Below, one piece after another: positions 19,740 to 31,639 of a stretch of 64,000 bases of DNA. The translations under genes were made by a program, and so were the position numbers. Position 1 is the first letter of the stretch; each line of letters begins with the position of its first letter. Under the pieces are notes generated by a model, which did no database searches, was not told the origin of the DNA, and worked only from the letters and a program-made list of their open reading frames with translations. Location of the stretch: contig SZWC01004807.1 of the NCBI GenBank assembly GCA_023375785.1, forward strand, positions 102,350-166,349, in the 5' to 3' direction. Origin of the DNA: Penium margaritaceum. Lineage: Eukaryota > Streptophyta > Zygnematophyceae > Desmidiales > Peniaceae.

Positions 19740-22454
19740 CCGGCGATACTGCTAAGAGTGTAACCTCAAGGATGCAAAAGTTGTAGAATGGTACCGACAC
19801 TGTTGAATGGAGGAGCTTCTCACAGTTTCTCAAGCAATGACATGGTTTGCAAGCTGGGTTTGCAGACCAAACCAGGGATGCTTGTAGGAAAAACCGTTGA
19901 CGGGAGACTGCAAATACGGAGGATCTGAGAACCACTATGACTACAAGTGGGAGATCTAGGGGATGTAACGATTTGGAGATCCTGTCTAATGAGTGACCAT
20001 TAAATCATTCTCCGATGATGTTTCCTATACCAAATAATCTGCAGGTAAACTAGTACAACGGCGAAGTCTACATGGAAATCGACGGTGCCAAGCGACATCT
20101 TCTGCACGTGGGATGGAAGACAACAACTAAAGTAGCAGAGGTGGAAGCAACATGGGAAGCCGTGGTAGCCGAAAAGCGACAACCTGTGCAGACGATACCG
20201 CTTAACATGGCCAAGTGCTGCATATGACAAGGAGCTTGTGTGCGGCTCATACATCTTGAGCCAATGGAGGAAGCGGAAGTGATAGCAGCTGACTCATCAT
20301 CCTCATCAGCCTCATCAGCCTCATCAGCCTCATCGGCATCAACAAAGTTCGCGATGGTACTGGAAGATTTCACAACACTCATCCAAGAGTTTGCCAAAAT
20401 TTTCCCCCACAAACTCCCAAAAATCCTACCACCTAAACGAGACATCGACCATCGCATTGACCTGAAACCGGGCAGCCGACCCACAGGTTGAGGGGCCTAT
20501 CGGATGAGCAATCACAAACTGACCGAGTTGAAGAAGCAACCCGACGAGATGCTCAGGGGTTCATCCGCCCATCCAGGTCTCAGTACGTTGCACCCGTACT
20601 AAAAGTGAAAAAGAAAACTGGTGAAAATCGGATGTGTGTGGACTACCAGGCATTGAACAACACTACCATCAAGAACTGTTAACCTATCGCCGGATCGGTG
20701 GACTTTTTGACCAACTCCAACTGGAGGGGCTGGAATTTTCATCAGAATTGAATCATGTAGTGGTTATCTCCAGATTTGCGTGGCGGACGTCGACATCAAG
20801 AAGTCGGTGTTCCAAACTCGTTACCGGTATTTTGACTTTCATGGCAGCTATGAACAGCATTTTATGCCCCTACCTTGACGATTTTACCGTGGTGTACCTC
20901 GACGACATCCTGGTGTACAGCCGCACCCCGAAGGAGCACGATGGACATCTATGAAAAGTTCTCGACGTTTTAAACAGAGAGAAATGTTTTGGAAAAGTCT
21001 CCAAATGTGACTTGGTCACCGTTCGATCAAGTTTTTGGGTCACGTCATCAACGGCGGACAAATCTCCATGGATCTGAAGAAGTTGGCAGCAGTCACTAAT
21101 TGGCCGACGCCGACAAACGTTTGAGACGTTCAAGTTTTCTTTGACTTCTGCAATTACTACCGGCGTTTCGTGCGAGATTACGCCCCAGTGTCAACGCCTC
21201 TCTCCGACCTCACTCAAAAGAAAATGAGTGGCGGTTGGGAGACATCAAACAAGAAGCATTCACCGCTTTGCGGAACGCTCTGACCTTGGCTTCAGCCCTA
21301 CAATTAGTTGCTCCAATGGTCGACTATGTCATGGCTACGGACGCCTCAGAAAGAGCAATTGGTGTGGTCCTCCTGCAAGACCATGGTAACGGAGAACAAC
21401 TAGGCATATACATGTCATGTAAACTGTGTGGACCGAAACTCAACTACAATAAAAAAAAAGGAGATGCTGGAGGTTACACATGCATTTACGACATGTCGGT
21501 GGTATCTCTTGTGCCGCGAATGCATTGTACGCACCGACCACCATGCGCTGAAACATTTGAAGACGCAGCGGAACCTCAATTGACGTCAAACCTGATGTAT
21601 GGAGTTCCTTGAGTCCGGGTTCGACTATGATGTTGAGTACCGGCCAGGCAAAACCAACCCATGAGACGCGCTCATCCGCAGACCAGATCTGATGGCTGAG
21701 GCAGCAACGCTACAGCTGGAGCGAGACTCGTATCTTGAGCAGTTGTTCACACGAGGATATGACCAGCGTGGCGGATACGACAAGGAAGAATTCCGGTTTG
21801 ATGCACCATATTGGAGGCAACGATTCACTCGACAGGTGGTCGTTCACACGAACAATGAACTCTGCTGCATGTTGGTCCAAGAGTACCTTGACACTGGTCA
21901 GGTGGACGTTTTGGAGAAGACAAGACGCTGAAGAAGCTAGCGAAAGACTACTGGTGGGACAAGATGCAATTTGACATGGCCAACGTCTGCAAATCCTGCG
22001 ACAGGTGTCAGCGACAAGAATCCCGTCGCACACGGCCACCCGGACTTCTACAACCGCTCCCCATTTTGACGGAACCGTGGAACGACATCTCTATGGACTT
22101 CGTCACAAGACTACGAGTCACACCCGAGGGATGTAACGTAATCCTCATGGTTGTTAACAGGTTTTCCAAAATGTCTCATTTTATTCTGACCACGACCAAC
22201 GTCACCGCAGAAGGCGGCTACATGTCATTCTGAGAACCATCACGAGCAAAAGAGACTGTTGATTGACTAGCCGTTCGGGCAAAAACTGATGACTCGCTAC
22301 AGCAGTCGGATTCAGCTGTCAATGGCGTTCCATCCTCAAAATGACGGCCAAACCAAGAAGACCAATCAAACGCTTCAATAACATTCCCGAGGATTGTACG
22401 AACCTCATGGGACGGACTGGGCACGAAAACTCCCGAGCGCCAAAATCGCATATA
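19740..22454 (+). pseudogene. chromovirus B2 pol: protease, RT, RNase H and part of integrase
   Basis: The protease loop reads LLNGGASHSF where B3 has LLDGGASHSF, so the catalytic Asp has become Asn. The linker (20250-20340) has extra copies of a TCATCAGCC repeat. RT is frame-broken near 20680 and 20830 but keeps YLDD near 20895. RNase H is at about 21240-21620. In the integrase (21700-22454) the CDRCQRQES finger and SMDFV are present. The second Asp position reads SKRD and the Glu position reads TKK, so two of three catalytic residues are lost. The gene stops at 22454, where the pogo-like element is inserted after a TA, and continues at 30651. Confidence 0.85.
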
Positions 22455-24175
22455 CCGTGCTGCCATGCATATTCATCCATGATAAGTATTGTATCCCGCT
22501 CAAGCGTACCATAAGTAATTCTTTGTTCGATGGATGAATTCCTATTGAAATTCTGTCATGGACAAGATGTTTCGCTCATTGAGTTGCTTAAAGCATTCCT
22601 TGGTCAATCGGGTTCAAAACCAGAGCAAAGGGATTGGTACAACATTTTAAAATGATTAAGTCAACACATGTTCGAGCGCAGAACCAGCGAGCACAATAAA
22701 GCAAACTAAAGCAGCTCAAGGCGCGATGATGTCTTCGTCTTCAGGGATGACGCACTCCTTGAAGTGAAGGCTGTCGGGATCAACAGCCTCCTCGGCAGCA
22801 TCTTTGCAAAACGCGCTCTCCAAGAAGATGTCAAACCCACAGGCAGACCAGGCCCGCTTCACTAGGGGAATGCTGGCACGGAGCTTGCACTAGGACTGCA
22901 GGACCCAAGTCAAACCAACGTTTTGCATCCTAGGCGTGCAGACGTCTAGCTTTCCATGCGCGGCAAGGCTAGCGCGCACTTCGTCGGCGGACCACTCAAG
23001 GTAGAATGTCTTTATGGCTGCTTTGGAAGGCCTTTGCAACACAACATCTGCCGGCTGTGCCTTGGACGTGTAGCCGGTAGGGATGAAGAGGAGGCACAAC
23101 CACTTGTAGTTCATCCGGATGAAGCACGGAGCTTGGTCGAGGTGTGGGCCGGCCATGCGTCCAGCAGCAAGATGAGCTTCTACTTTCCCCCTTCCTTTTC
23201 TCGGACAGCACACTGCTGCATGTACCATGGGCTGATGACATGCGTGATCCACTTGCGAGTGGTGCGCACATTGGCCCAATAGTTGTCGGTGTTGGTGACA
23301 TGGAATCCACAGTCCTCTTCCGCTATCCCCAAATTCGCGTTGTCCGGGTGGCATCATTGTGTCTTTCCAGCGTAGATGAGCTGGAGGGGGAGGAGATGAC
23401 CAGCCATGCTTGACACAACAAGGGCAGTGATCTGCCTCATTTCATCCATGGCTTGGACGGCGACCTCCTTCGAAGCGGATGGCGCATAAATGTGGTCACC
23501 TGCAGGTAGCCGAACTATGGATTAGAACGTGGAAGACAAAACAGATCACAAACACTTTGACGGTGCGGATAGCAACAGCGTTGGCCACATACCCGATGGG
23601 ACTAGACTGACACTGGTGTGTTCTCCGTTAATGAAGAACGCGGTTTCGAAGTTCATCACCACGAGGGCGGCAACACGCTTGTGCATGTCACGGACAAAAT
23701 ATTTCCAACTGGCGGCAACTTCTACGCCACAGTTGTCCCGCACCTGTAAGTCCAATTCATGCGCTCCTTCACAAATTTCCGAGTCCAGGAGCGTGAAAAT
23801 GTCATGGATTCGCCATTGGAGGGTAGCTCCTCCGGACGGTTAGCTTCGGTGATGGCGTGGAGGACTCCGCGTAGGTTGGAGGAGTTGATGATCGTGCCCG
23901 CCGCACACATCTTGGTGATGTTGGACATGAGGATTTCTGCAAAACCGGGGTGATGGTCAAGGAAGCTTACACGGCCAGAGTTTCCATGGGTGCGTTGGGT
24001 TGTTGGACCTTGCACCTTGATCTCCACCACGTGCGTCAAGAATGGTCGGAAGCTGGGGAGGAGGTCGGCAGATTCGGTTTTGTACCATCCACGAACAGTG
24101 GATGGAGTTGGTTGGTTATACACAAAATGGCCGCCAGGCTCGCGGTACAATTTCCGGAGGAGCTTGACAGCTTGG

Positions 24176-24945
24176 TGTTATTCCTGAGTCACGTGGCCTG
24201 AGGCTCCGGTCTAGAAAACAGCGCCGACACTATGGCAACTGCCGACCATCCAAGGGAATTTCACCTAAGGATCACGATCACCCCCAAGGAATTAGCTATG
24301 CCTCTGGTGAGACCTAGTTACCCAGGTGCTTTTGCTCAAGGTCTTAGGGGCTCCTGCCCTCTAAACCTTCTTCTTCCTTGGTGTGAGAGCCCAACAAATT
24401 AATTCAGCACTCTCACACAAGCAAGATTACAACCACCTTAGCAGTTCATATCAAGCTCAGTCTCAAGCGCACAGCTCAAACAAGAGACATCAAGTGAAGG
24501 AGTAGTTGAGACAATGGCAAGTACAAGGCATAAATAGCTGAGGAGTGCCTTTGGCAGCCAAAGCATGTGTGCCTTGGCTAACCCGGAGTGCGCGCGCCTC
24601 GGCCGATGTCACTCCTTAAATTAAGGAGGTCATCCCCTCAATCAGGGAAGACATCCCTTGATCCAAGGCACATCTTGCATCTTCCAATCCGACCGTTGGA
24701 TCAGCCCAAAACTTGGACAGCTGATAGTTTGAGACCTACTCTTTCCATCGGTATGGTCAGATTGACAATCTGAATAGCCATCATAAAAAAAAACCCAGGG
24801 GACTTGTCCTTGAACAAGGACAGTGCATGCCTGGTCTGTTGGACCGGACCCAGGGGACTTGCTCCACATGAGCAGTGCATGCCTGGTCCGTCCACTACTT
24901 GCCAATTCTGGAGACTAGTGGTCAAGGGAAATTCAAAAAACAACA
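24176..24945 (-). repeat. 3' LTR of copia-1
   Basis: 770 bp, TGTTATTC...ACAACA on the plus strand, collinear with 29073-29839 and differing at scattered sites, most in the first ~180 bp. The purine-rich AAGGGAGAGAT (minus strand, about 24946-24956) directly next to it is the likely polypurine tract. Confidence 0.95.
24796..24892. repeat. tandem ~50-bp subrepeat inside the copia-1 LTR
   Basis: Two units each start CCCAGGGGACTTG and end CAGTGCATGCCTGGTC. Each carries a different small hairpin in the middle (TCCTTGAACAAGGA, and GCTCCACATGAGC). The same pair is kept in the other LTR at about 29688-29785. Confidence 0.8.
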
Positions 24946-24974
24946 ATCTCTCCCTTGCACCTCTGGCCACTTGT

Positions 24975-25786
24975 NNNNNNNNNNNNNNNNNNNNNNNNNN
25001 NNNNNNNNNNNNNNNNNNNNNNNNNNNNNNNNNNNNNNNNNNNNNNNNNNNNNNNNNNNNNNNNNNNNNNNNNNNNNNNNNNNNNNNNNNNNNNNNNNNN
25101 NNNNNNNNNNNNNNNNNNNNNNNNNNNNNNNNNNNNNNNNNNNNNNNNNNNNNNNNNNNNNNNNNNNNNNNNNNNNNNNNNNNNNNNNNNNNNNNNNNNN
25201 NNNNNNNNNNNNNNNNNNNNNNNNNNNNNNNNNNNNNNNNNNNNNNNNNNNNNNNNNNNNNNNNNNNNNNNNNNNNNNNNNNNNNNNNNNNNNNNNNNNN
25301 NNNNNNNNNNNNNNNNNNNNNNNNNNNNNNNNNNNNNNNNNNNNNNNNNNNNNNNNNNNNNNNNNNNNNNNNNNNNNNNNNNNNNNNNNNNNNNNNNNNN
25401 NNNNNNNNNNNNNNNNNNNNNNNNNNNNNNNNNNNNNNNNNNNNNNNNNNNNNNNNNNNNNNNNNNNNNNNNNNNNNNNNNNNNNNNNNNNNNNNNNNNN
25501 NNNNNNNNNNNNNNNNNNNNNNNNNNNNNNNNNNNNNNNNNNNNNNNNNNNNNNNNNNNNNNNNNNNNNNNNNNNNNNNNNNNNNNNNNNNNNNNNNNNN
25601 NNNNNNNNNNNNNNNNNNNNNNNNNNNNNNNNNNNNNNNNNNNNNNNNNNNNNNNNNNNNNNNNNNNNNNNNNNNNNNNNNNNNNNNNNNNNNNNNNNNN
25701 NNNNNNNNNNNNNNNNNNNNNNNNNNNNNNNNNNNNNNNNNNNNNNNNNNNNNNNNNNNNNNNNNNNNNNNNNNNNNNNNNNNNNN
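24975..25786. other. assembly gap (812 N)
   Basis: Unknown sequence covering most of the RT and RNase H of copia-1. Open frames running through it are meaningless. Confidence 1.
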
Positions 25787-27914
25787 CAAAACCCTTGGCC
25801 ACCAGCCGCGCCTTGTGGCGGTCGATGGTCCCATCCTGCTTCAGCTTCTTGACCATGACCCACTTGCACCCTACAACTTGAGCGCCAGCGGGCCGGTCCA
25901 CCAGCTTCCATGTCCTGTTCTCCTTGTGCGAGGCCAACTCGCTTTCGATGGCGGCCTTCCACTTGGCCCCATCCGGTAGAGCAAGTGCTTCTGCCACTGT
26001 GGACGGCTCTCCCTGAGCCACGAAGGCGTAACTCAGACCAGTCCACTCACCAGTTCTAGCATCGTACTGTCGTGGTGGGATAGATAAGCGCGAGCTGTGT
26101 CTTACTGCCTGATGCTGCGACGTCTGCTGCTGCTGCTGGTCCTGTTGTTGCTGCTCTTGCTGCTATGGTTCTCTTACCACAGACTCTCCCTCAGTGGAAG
26201 AATCCTCATCATCAGAGGAGGAGGAATCTGAATCAACATCGGAGCCCTCTGTTGCGGCTCTCCCTGAAGCTACCACTCCTATTGCCTCTGTTGCCTTGTT
26301 GCTACTCCACCCTTGTGGTGCCTCATCGCTTGTCTCCAGTGAAATCAGCCATTCACCCGGTTTGGGCACTGGCTCGTCCTTGAACTGCTGCTTTGCTCCT
26401 ACGACAGCCTCGTTGAAGTCCATGTCTTTACTACGAATCACTTTGTTGCCTTGTAGGTTCTAGAGCCTGCAAGAGCGTTGGGCACTATCGTACCCCAAGA
26501 GCAGACATTTCTTGGCCTACGGATCCAGCTTACTTGCATCCTCCCTCGTCAGCTTCTTGGCATAGGCCTGGCAGCCAAACACTTGCACATGTGAGACATC
26601 TGGCTTTTTGCCCGACCATGCCTCTTGTGGGGTCATTGGCGGTAGCAACTTTTTCCCCTTTCCTTGAAGGGCTGATGCAGGTGTGAGGTTGATGATGTAG
26701 GCCCCTGTCCTAGTAGCCTCGGCCCAGAACCGTCCTGGCAGCTTTGCTTCATACAACATCATTCTTACCATCCCGATGATGGTTTGGTTGAGCCGTTCAG
26801 CGACACCGTTTCTCTTGGGCGACTCAGGTACCGTACTTTCTTGCCATATCCCCTGCTCCGCAAGCCAGCCCTCACAGGCCTTGTATTCCCCACCGTTATC
26901 ACAATGAAGGGCCTTGACCTTCTTGCCGGTCTGCCGCTCAACCATTGCGACAAAGTGCTGCAGATGCTCCTTTACCTCACTGTTCTGCTTCATAAATTAC
27001 GTCCAGATCTTTCTGGTTTTGTCATCTGTGAAGGTGAGGAAACACCTGCAGCCTCTGACTGAGGCTGTCCGCATCGGCCCGCACACGTCGGTGTGGACCA
27101 ACTCGAGAGGTTCACTCGCCAGATTTCTGTGCTTGTTCCCCTTGCGCCCTTTCCTCTTAGCATTGCCCATGAGGCAGGCCTCACATACGTTCTTCCCGTT
27201 CCCCGCACCCTCTCCCTTCCCCAAGGCCAAGCCTCGCACCAACTCGTGCTTTCCCATTGTCTCCAAAGTGGTGTGGGCGACGTGGGCCAAGCGCCTGTGC
27301 CAAAGGTCTTGGCCACAGTTCGCTTCCGATGCCGTGGCAGTCCCAGCGACTGCTTCGGGTTGGGTGGGTGCCGCAGCTTTCACTGCTTGTGTTAAATCTG
27401 CTGCTGTTGACGGGCGGCTGCTTTCTGCCTCTACCACCTGACTACCCCGGGCAGTCATGGCTGCCCCAGCTTCGGCAGCACCCTCCACCTTGGTTTGGAG
27501 GATGTAGAGGCCGTCCACGCATGGAACATCCGCCACCAAACTCTTTGCAGCGTAGTGTATTTTCACTGCCGACGTGGGAAGGATGACAGCCCTGTTCTTG
27601 TCGAAGACGACCGTCATGTCTCGGTCAGTAATCTTGCCAACAGAGAGTAGGTTGGCAGCGAAGTTGGGCAGATAGACTGCCTCGGTGAGCTTGAGCTCCT
27701 CCTCTTGGCCATTCACCTGGATGGTGACCAGTTTGACACCCACCCATTTAGCTGGTTCCACCCACCCATTAGCACAACGGAAGTTGAGGTGACAGGGGCC
27801 CAAGGAGATGAACCCCCGCTTGTCGTTGGTGGAATGGTGATTTGTGCCAGAGTCGAGTGCAAAGGCCCCTGGCTTAAGGAGTGCATTGCCAGCGCCAGTT
27901 GTGCCTTGTACCAT
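25787..27914 (-). pseudogene. copia-1 pol: protease, integrase and RT start
   Basis: The minus-strand order is: copia aspartic protease (GAFALDSGTNHHST, about 27850); pre-integrase and zinc finger (WHRRLAH, then CEACLMG); integrase core with VHTDVCGP, HCDNGGEY and NGVAERLNQT giving all three catalytic acids. A Ser/Asp/Glu-rich linker (26170-26300) and Gln repeats lead to the RVT_2 start (CKWVMVKKLKQDGTIDRHK), which runs into the gap at 25786. In-frame stops lie at about 26994-26996, 26514-26516, 26460-26462 and 26163-26165. At least two of these fit CAG-to-TAG and one TGG-to-TAG. Confidence 0.9.
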
Positions 27915-28831
27915 CAGTGCGGTGGGCTGCTTCCCACCCTTGCCTCCCTTGTCACCCTTCTCTCCCTCTCCCTTGACCCCTTCCTTCTTTGGAGCACGGC
28001 ACTCACGTGCCCAGTGCCCTGCCTTGCCACAGTTGTGGCAGTTGCCAGGCCGTCGCTTGCCCTTCCCCTTGCCGCCTGCCCCCTGCTGCTGCCCTGAGTT
28101 GCTAGTGCCGCTGCTGCCTGCTTAGCATAGGCTGCGATGTTGGCCTCGCTATGGCTACACCGCATAGCCTCATTGCGGATGTACTCCGAGATGTTGGAGT
28201 AGTTCACGTGGTCCTCTGGCCAGCCACCAATCACAGTGATCATGGGGCCCCAGCTTGGTGGAAGAGCCATGAGGAGAATCATCCCCTGCATGTCGGCTTC
28301 AAGGCTCCAGCCCATGTTGCTGGCTTGCTGAAGGAGAGTCTCAAACTGCTGCAAGAATTTTAGGACGTCCTTGCCCTCAGTCAGTTGCATCCTCAGCAAC
28401 TTTTGGAGGATGAATAAACGGTTGGCGAGGGATTCACTCTGGTAGATCTTGCATAGTTTCTTGTATGCCTCAGCTGCGTTTGTGAGGCCGGAGATATGAG
28501 AGAGCAGATGTTGCTGCAGTGCTGAGACCAGAATGGCCATGCATTTCTTGTTGGCCCGCTTCCACACTGCCAGCTCCTCGGCTTGGGATGAAACTGGTTG
28601 GACAGCCTCCCCTGTGAAGTAGGGGAGGAGATCACGGTCATCGACTATGATATCAAACTGCCACTTCCAGAGCGAGAACCCTGTCCCATCAAATTTAGGA
28701 ATGGGCGCATGAATGCCACTCCCTGCCTCTACTGTGGACGTCACAGCTCCAGTGGTGGCCACAGGTGTGCTAGTCCACGAGCCTTCCTCGATGACGCTTT
28801 TGCCTTTCTCCTCGACGGTAGGTGGAGCCAT
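27914..28831 (-). pseudogene. copia-1 gag
   Basis: The capsid precursor starts at ATG 28829-28831. It has the copia gag core (FDGTGFSLWKWQF, then AYKKLCKIYQ and LPPSW). Near 28090 a one-base deletion shifts the frame. The zinc knuckle CHNCGKAGHWAREC (27999-28040) is therefore in the frame that continues into the protease at 27914, not in the gag frame. Before that loss, gag and pol would have formed a single reading frame, as in most plant copia elements. Confidence 0.88.
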
Positions 28832-29054
28832 GGTACCTGCGGTTGAGGCGGATCTGCTTCCGTTGAGGCCGCTTTGCTACACCTGCTGTTGATGCCGATG
28901 TCAGGCTGATGGAGCCGATGTCAGGCTGATAAGAGGTCTTGGACGGAGGGCCGAAGAGGAGCACCTGTAGGTGTGATAGAGCGTCTGCGCTCCTCAAGTT
29001 TGCTTAGCTACTGAGCAACCTGTATGCTTTTTGCAACTAAGTCTCACACTAGGC

Positions 29055-29069
29055 GTGGGCCCATAACCC
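29055..29069 (-). promoter_or_regulatory. copia-1 primer-binding site complementary to the tRNA-iMet anticodon arm
   Basis: The plus strand reads GTGGGCCCATAACCC, identical to the anticodon-arm region of plant initiator tRNA-Met (the CAT anticodon is in the middle). It lies 3 bases inside the 5' LTR. On the element's own strand it is therefore complementary to this internal tRNA segment rather than to the tRNA 3' end. Drosophila copia primes in this way from a half-tRNA. Confidence 0.75.
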
Positions 29070-29072
29070 TTT

Positions 29073-29839
29073 TGTTATTCGAGTCACGTGGCCTGAGGCT
29101 CTGGTCTACAAAACAGCGCCGACACAATGGCAACTGCCGACCGTCCAAGGGAATTTCACCCAAGGATCACGATCACCCCCAAGGAGTTAACTATGCCTCT
29201 AGTGAGACCTAGTTACCCAGGTGCTTTCGCTCAAGGTCTTTGGGGCTCCCACCCTCTAAGCCTTCTGCTTCCTTGGTGTGAGAGCCCAACAAATTAATTC
29301 AGCACTCTCACACAAGCAAGATTACAACCACCTTAGCAGTTCATATCAAGCTCAGTCTCAAGCGCACAGCTCAAACAAGAGACATCAAGTGAAGGAGTAG
29401 TTGAGACAATGGCAAGTACAAGGCATAAATAGCTGAGGAGTGCCTTTGGCAGCCGAAGCGCGCGCGCCTCGGCTAACCCGAAGCACGCGCGCCTTGGCCG
29501 ATGTCACTCCTTAAGTTAAGGAGGTCATCCCCTCAATCAGGGAAGACATCCCTTGATCCAAGGCACATCTTGCATCTTCCAATCCGACCGTTGGATCAGC
29601 CCGAAACTTGGACAGCTGACAGTTTGACACCTGCTCTTTCCATCGGTTTGGTCAGATTGACAATCTGAATAGCCATCATCAGAAAAACCCAGGGGACTTA
29701 TCCTTGAACAAGGACAGTGCATGCCTGGTCTGTTGGACCGGGCCCAGGGGACTTGCTCCACATGAGCAGTGCATGCCTGGTCCGTCCACTACTTGCCAAT
29801 TCTGGAGACTAGTGGTCAAGGGGCATTCAAATAACAACA
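29073..29839 (-). repeat. 5' LTR of copia-1
   Basis: 767 bp, partner of 24176-24945, with target duplication CTTGG on its outer side (29840-29844). It begins TGTTATTCG and ends ATAACAACA on the plus strand. Confidence 0.95.
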
Positions 29840-30650
29840 CTTGGTACGCATTCTCCCCGGTGAGCATGGCCCCATGCACACACGATAGGTGCCCGTCACC
29901 AAGCCAGTTGACGTAGGCACCTCAGATCGTGTTTGCGGGCTTTGGCGGTTCCTTGTCGTCATCAATCTCACCCTCATTGTGCGATGTTTCATCATTGGCT
30001 GCCGTAGGAGGGAGATGGCTTTTCAGTGTTGCGTGGACGGTAGTGGGGACTGTGATGGTGTCCACTAGTGCCAAGGCAAGAGACGGTGGGTTCTTGGGGG
30101 GATGGCCAACTAGCCGTTTGGTGGGACCCTTAGACGGCTTTGGATGAATGACCTTGTGAGGGTCAAAACTGTGGTCTCTCTTGGCGGCCGCCTCCTCAGG
30201 GTTCAGGTGCTTAAAGCCGAAGTCTGAAAGTAACTTCATGGTGGCGCTAGTGTTCTCAGGATGCCAGTGTGGCAGGCATCTGTGTGACCTTGTATTCTCC
30301 TTGCAGCGTGGAATAAAGTCGCCATTGAGGCAGCTCGGAATCAAGCCGTGATGGTTCAATGCAAACCTGCAATACGAGGGCACGGGCCTTTGTAGGAAGT
30401 TCTCGGCACCTGCGACTCTGCGACGGGTCTGGAGTTTTGGATGTTCGAATCAAGGTTGCCGATGAACGCGGTTGACTCGTCGCTTCACTAGTTAGCGGAT
30501 TCAAACCGTGGACGAATATGGGTATTCCAATATGTAAGGTGATGGGTGATAAATGGCTCCTACACAAAGTCAAAAGTAGCCCAGATTAGGAGAAAACAAC
30601 AACTCTTGAAAGCACAACAAGAAAGTGGAAGAATATGCCTGGTAGTATGC

Positions 30651-30972
30651 TGATTCGGTGATATCCAACGCAATGGATAAAACTCCATTTAAAGTGGTGT
30701 ATGGCAAACTTCCCGCCACACCACCGGACTCCATAGCTAACGCAACATTCCCGCGTTGACATCCAACGCCACAACTTCTCCACCATCTGGGATGAAACAC
30801 AATAGAAACTTGCGAAGATGGAAGCAGCGATGAAACAAACAGCTGACCAACATCGCAACGACAGTGTTGTCACCGCCAGAAACAAAGTTCTTCTCAGCTT
30901 AACCAACATCAAACTCTGTGGAGCCGACTGTTTGAAGCTCAAACCCCGATGGTTGGGACCTTTTGAGATCGA
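30651..30972 (+). pseudogene. chromovirus B2 integrase, C-terminal continuation
   Basis: Resumes the integrase reading broken at 22454 (the TPFKVVYGKLP segment matches the NLFEVVYDKL segment of B1 near 16875) and runs to a WLGPFEI-like stretch. At about 30972 homology to the integrase end stops abruptly and B3 gag begins in mid-gene. The B2 chromodomain, 3' LTR, and the B3 5' LTR and gag start are therefore missing. Confidence 0.85.
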
Positions 30973-31620
30973 TAATCACACAATTTGGACGACTGAACAC
31001 GAATTTTGACGGTAGGTACAAGCTCCAGCGTTTCCGTCAGCAGTCCAGCATGGCAGTGTATACGCAGAGATTTCACAAGATCATCACTGGTGCAGACATC
31101 GCCCCCGATAGCTCCGTTTTCACTATAACAACAGCCTCAAACGAGACATCCGACAAGCGATTGCCATTTTTGGCATTCAAGAGACTTACCGCGGATGATC
31201 GCAGCAGCAGAAAGAATCGACAGCGCCAACTACAACGCTCGAATCAGGGAATGCTACAACTGGCGACCCCCCAACCACAGTTATCGTGGAATCAGAAAAA
31301 GCCAGTCTGGGGATCCCGCGACTCCGATGGAAGTGGACGTCATCGACCAGAAAGATACGTGTACCTACAACAACTGCGAAACATTTGGGCACATCGCTCA
31401 CAACTGCCGAAGCAATCAACAGGCCAAAAATGGGAGAAAGTCAAAGACAAATGAGTTGGAAAACGGCAAGGGGCAGGAGTGAAAGGCGCAACTCTTGTCC
31501 GTGAGGAGCAATCTGCGTCAAATGATCGCCCATCTGAACGGCCTACGACGTCGCAGAGGGTTTCTGATATTGCACAATTTGACGAGGAGAACGAGGAGAA
31601 CCAACTCACACTAAAAGTGT
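30973..31620 (+). pseudogene. chromovirus B3 gag, C-terminal part
   Basis: Starts within gag (FGRLNTNFDGRYKLQRFRQQ region, matching 19117 onward in B2). It runs through a nucleocapsid region whose zinc knuckle (near 31360-31405) has two extra residues, TYNNCETFGHIAHNC, so the C-x2-C spacing is disturbed. The reading frame shifts near 31200. No start codon exists because the 5' part is lost at the B2/B3 junction. Confidence 0.8.
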
Positions 31621-31639
31621 AACCTTGAAGATGCAAAAG

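Larger units (their letters stand above)
24176..29839 (-). mobile_element. Ty1/copia element (copia-1), complete apart from an assembly gap
   Basis: LTRs lie at 24176-24945 and 29073-29839, with a minus-strand gag-pol between them. A perfect 5-bp target duplication CTTGG flanks the element (24171-24175 and 29840-29844). It is inserted in the transposase gene of the pogo-like element. In element order it has a 5' LTR, an anticodon-arm primer-binding site, gag with zinc knuckle, protease, integrase, the start of RT, an 812-base gap of unknown sequence, a polypurine tract and the 3' LTR. Confidence 0.95.
22716..30383 (-). pseudogene. pogo-like DDE transposase, split by a copia insertion
   Basis: On the minus strand the N-terminal part (30383 to 29845) is followed, after removal of 24171-29839, by the C-terminal part (24170 to 22716). 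The reading frame is continuous across the insertion site. The N-part is charged and Pro-rich. The region after the junction has an HTH-like look (YREPGGHFVYNQPTPSTVRGW). The C-part ends with a DDE_1 signature (LLFIPTGYTSKAQPADVVLQ; the Asp in QPAD is the likely last acid), then an acidic end PEDEDIIAP and TGA at 22716-22718. Stops and frameshifts near 22890, 23370, 23530 and 23750 break it. The exact start is unclear. Confidence 0.7.
22455..30650 (-). mobile_element. pogo/Tc1-like DNA transposon carrying a copia insertion
   Basis: Both ends sit inside the B2 integrase gene, whose homologous text continues without loss from 22454 to 30651. Imperfect 24-bp terminal inverted repeats are visible (22455-22478 against 30627-30650, about 18 of 24 matching, core GCATATTC). 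The flanking dinucleotide is TA on the left and TG on the right, consistent with a TA duplication with one mutated base. Without the copia insert the element is about 2.5 kb with one minus-strand transposase gene. Assignment to Tc1/mariner-pogo rests on the DDE_1-like domain plus TA. Confidence 0.75.

Noticed and set aside
24701-26046. Several open frames of 300-390 codons spanning the N run
   Set aside because: They consist mainly of unknown residues across the 812-base gap. Only the real text on either side (LTR and copia RT start) is informative.
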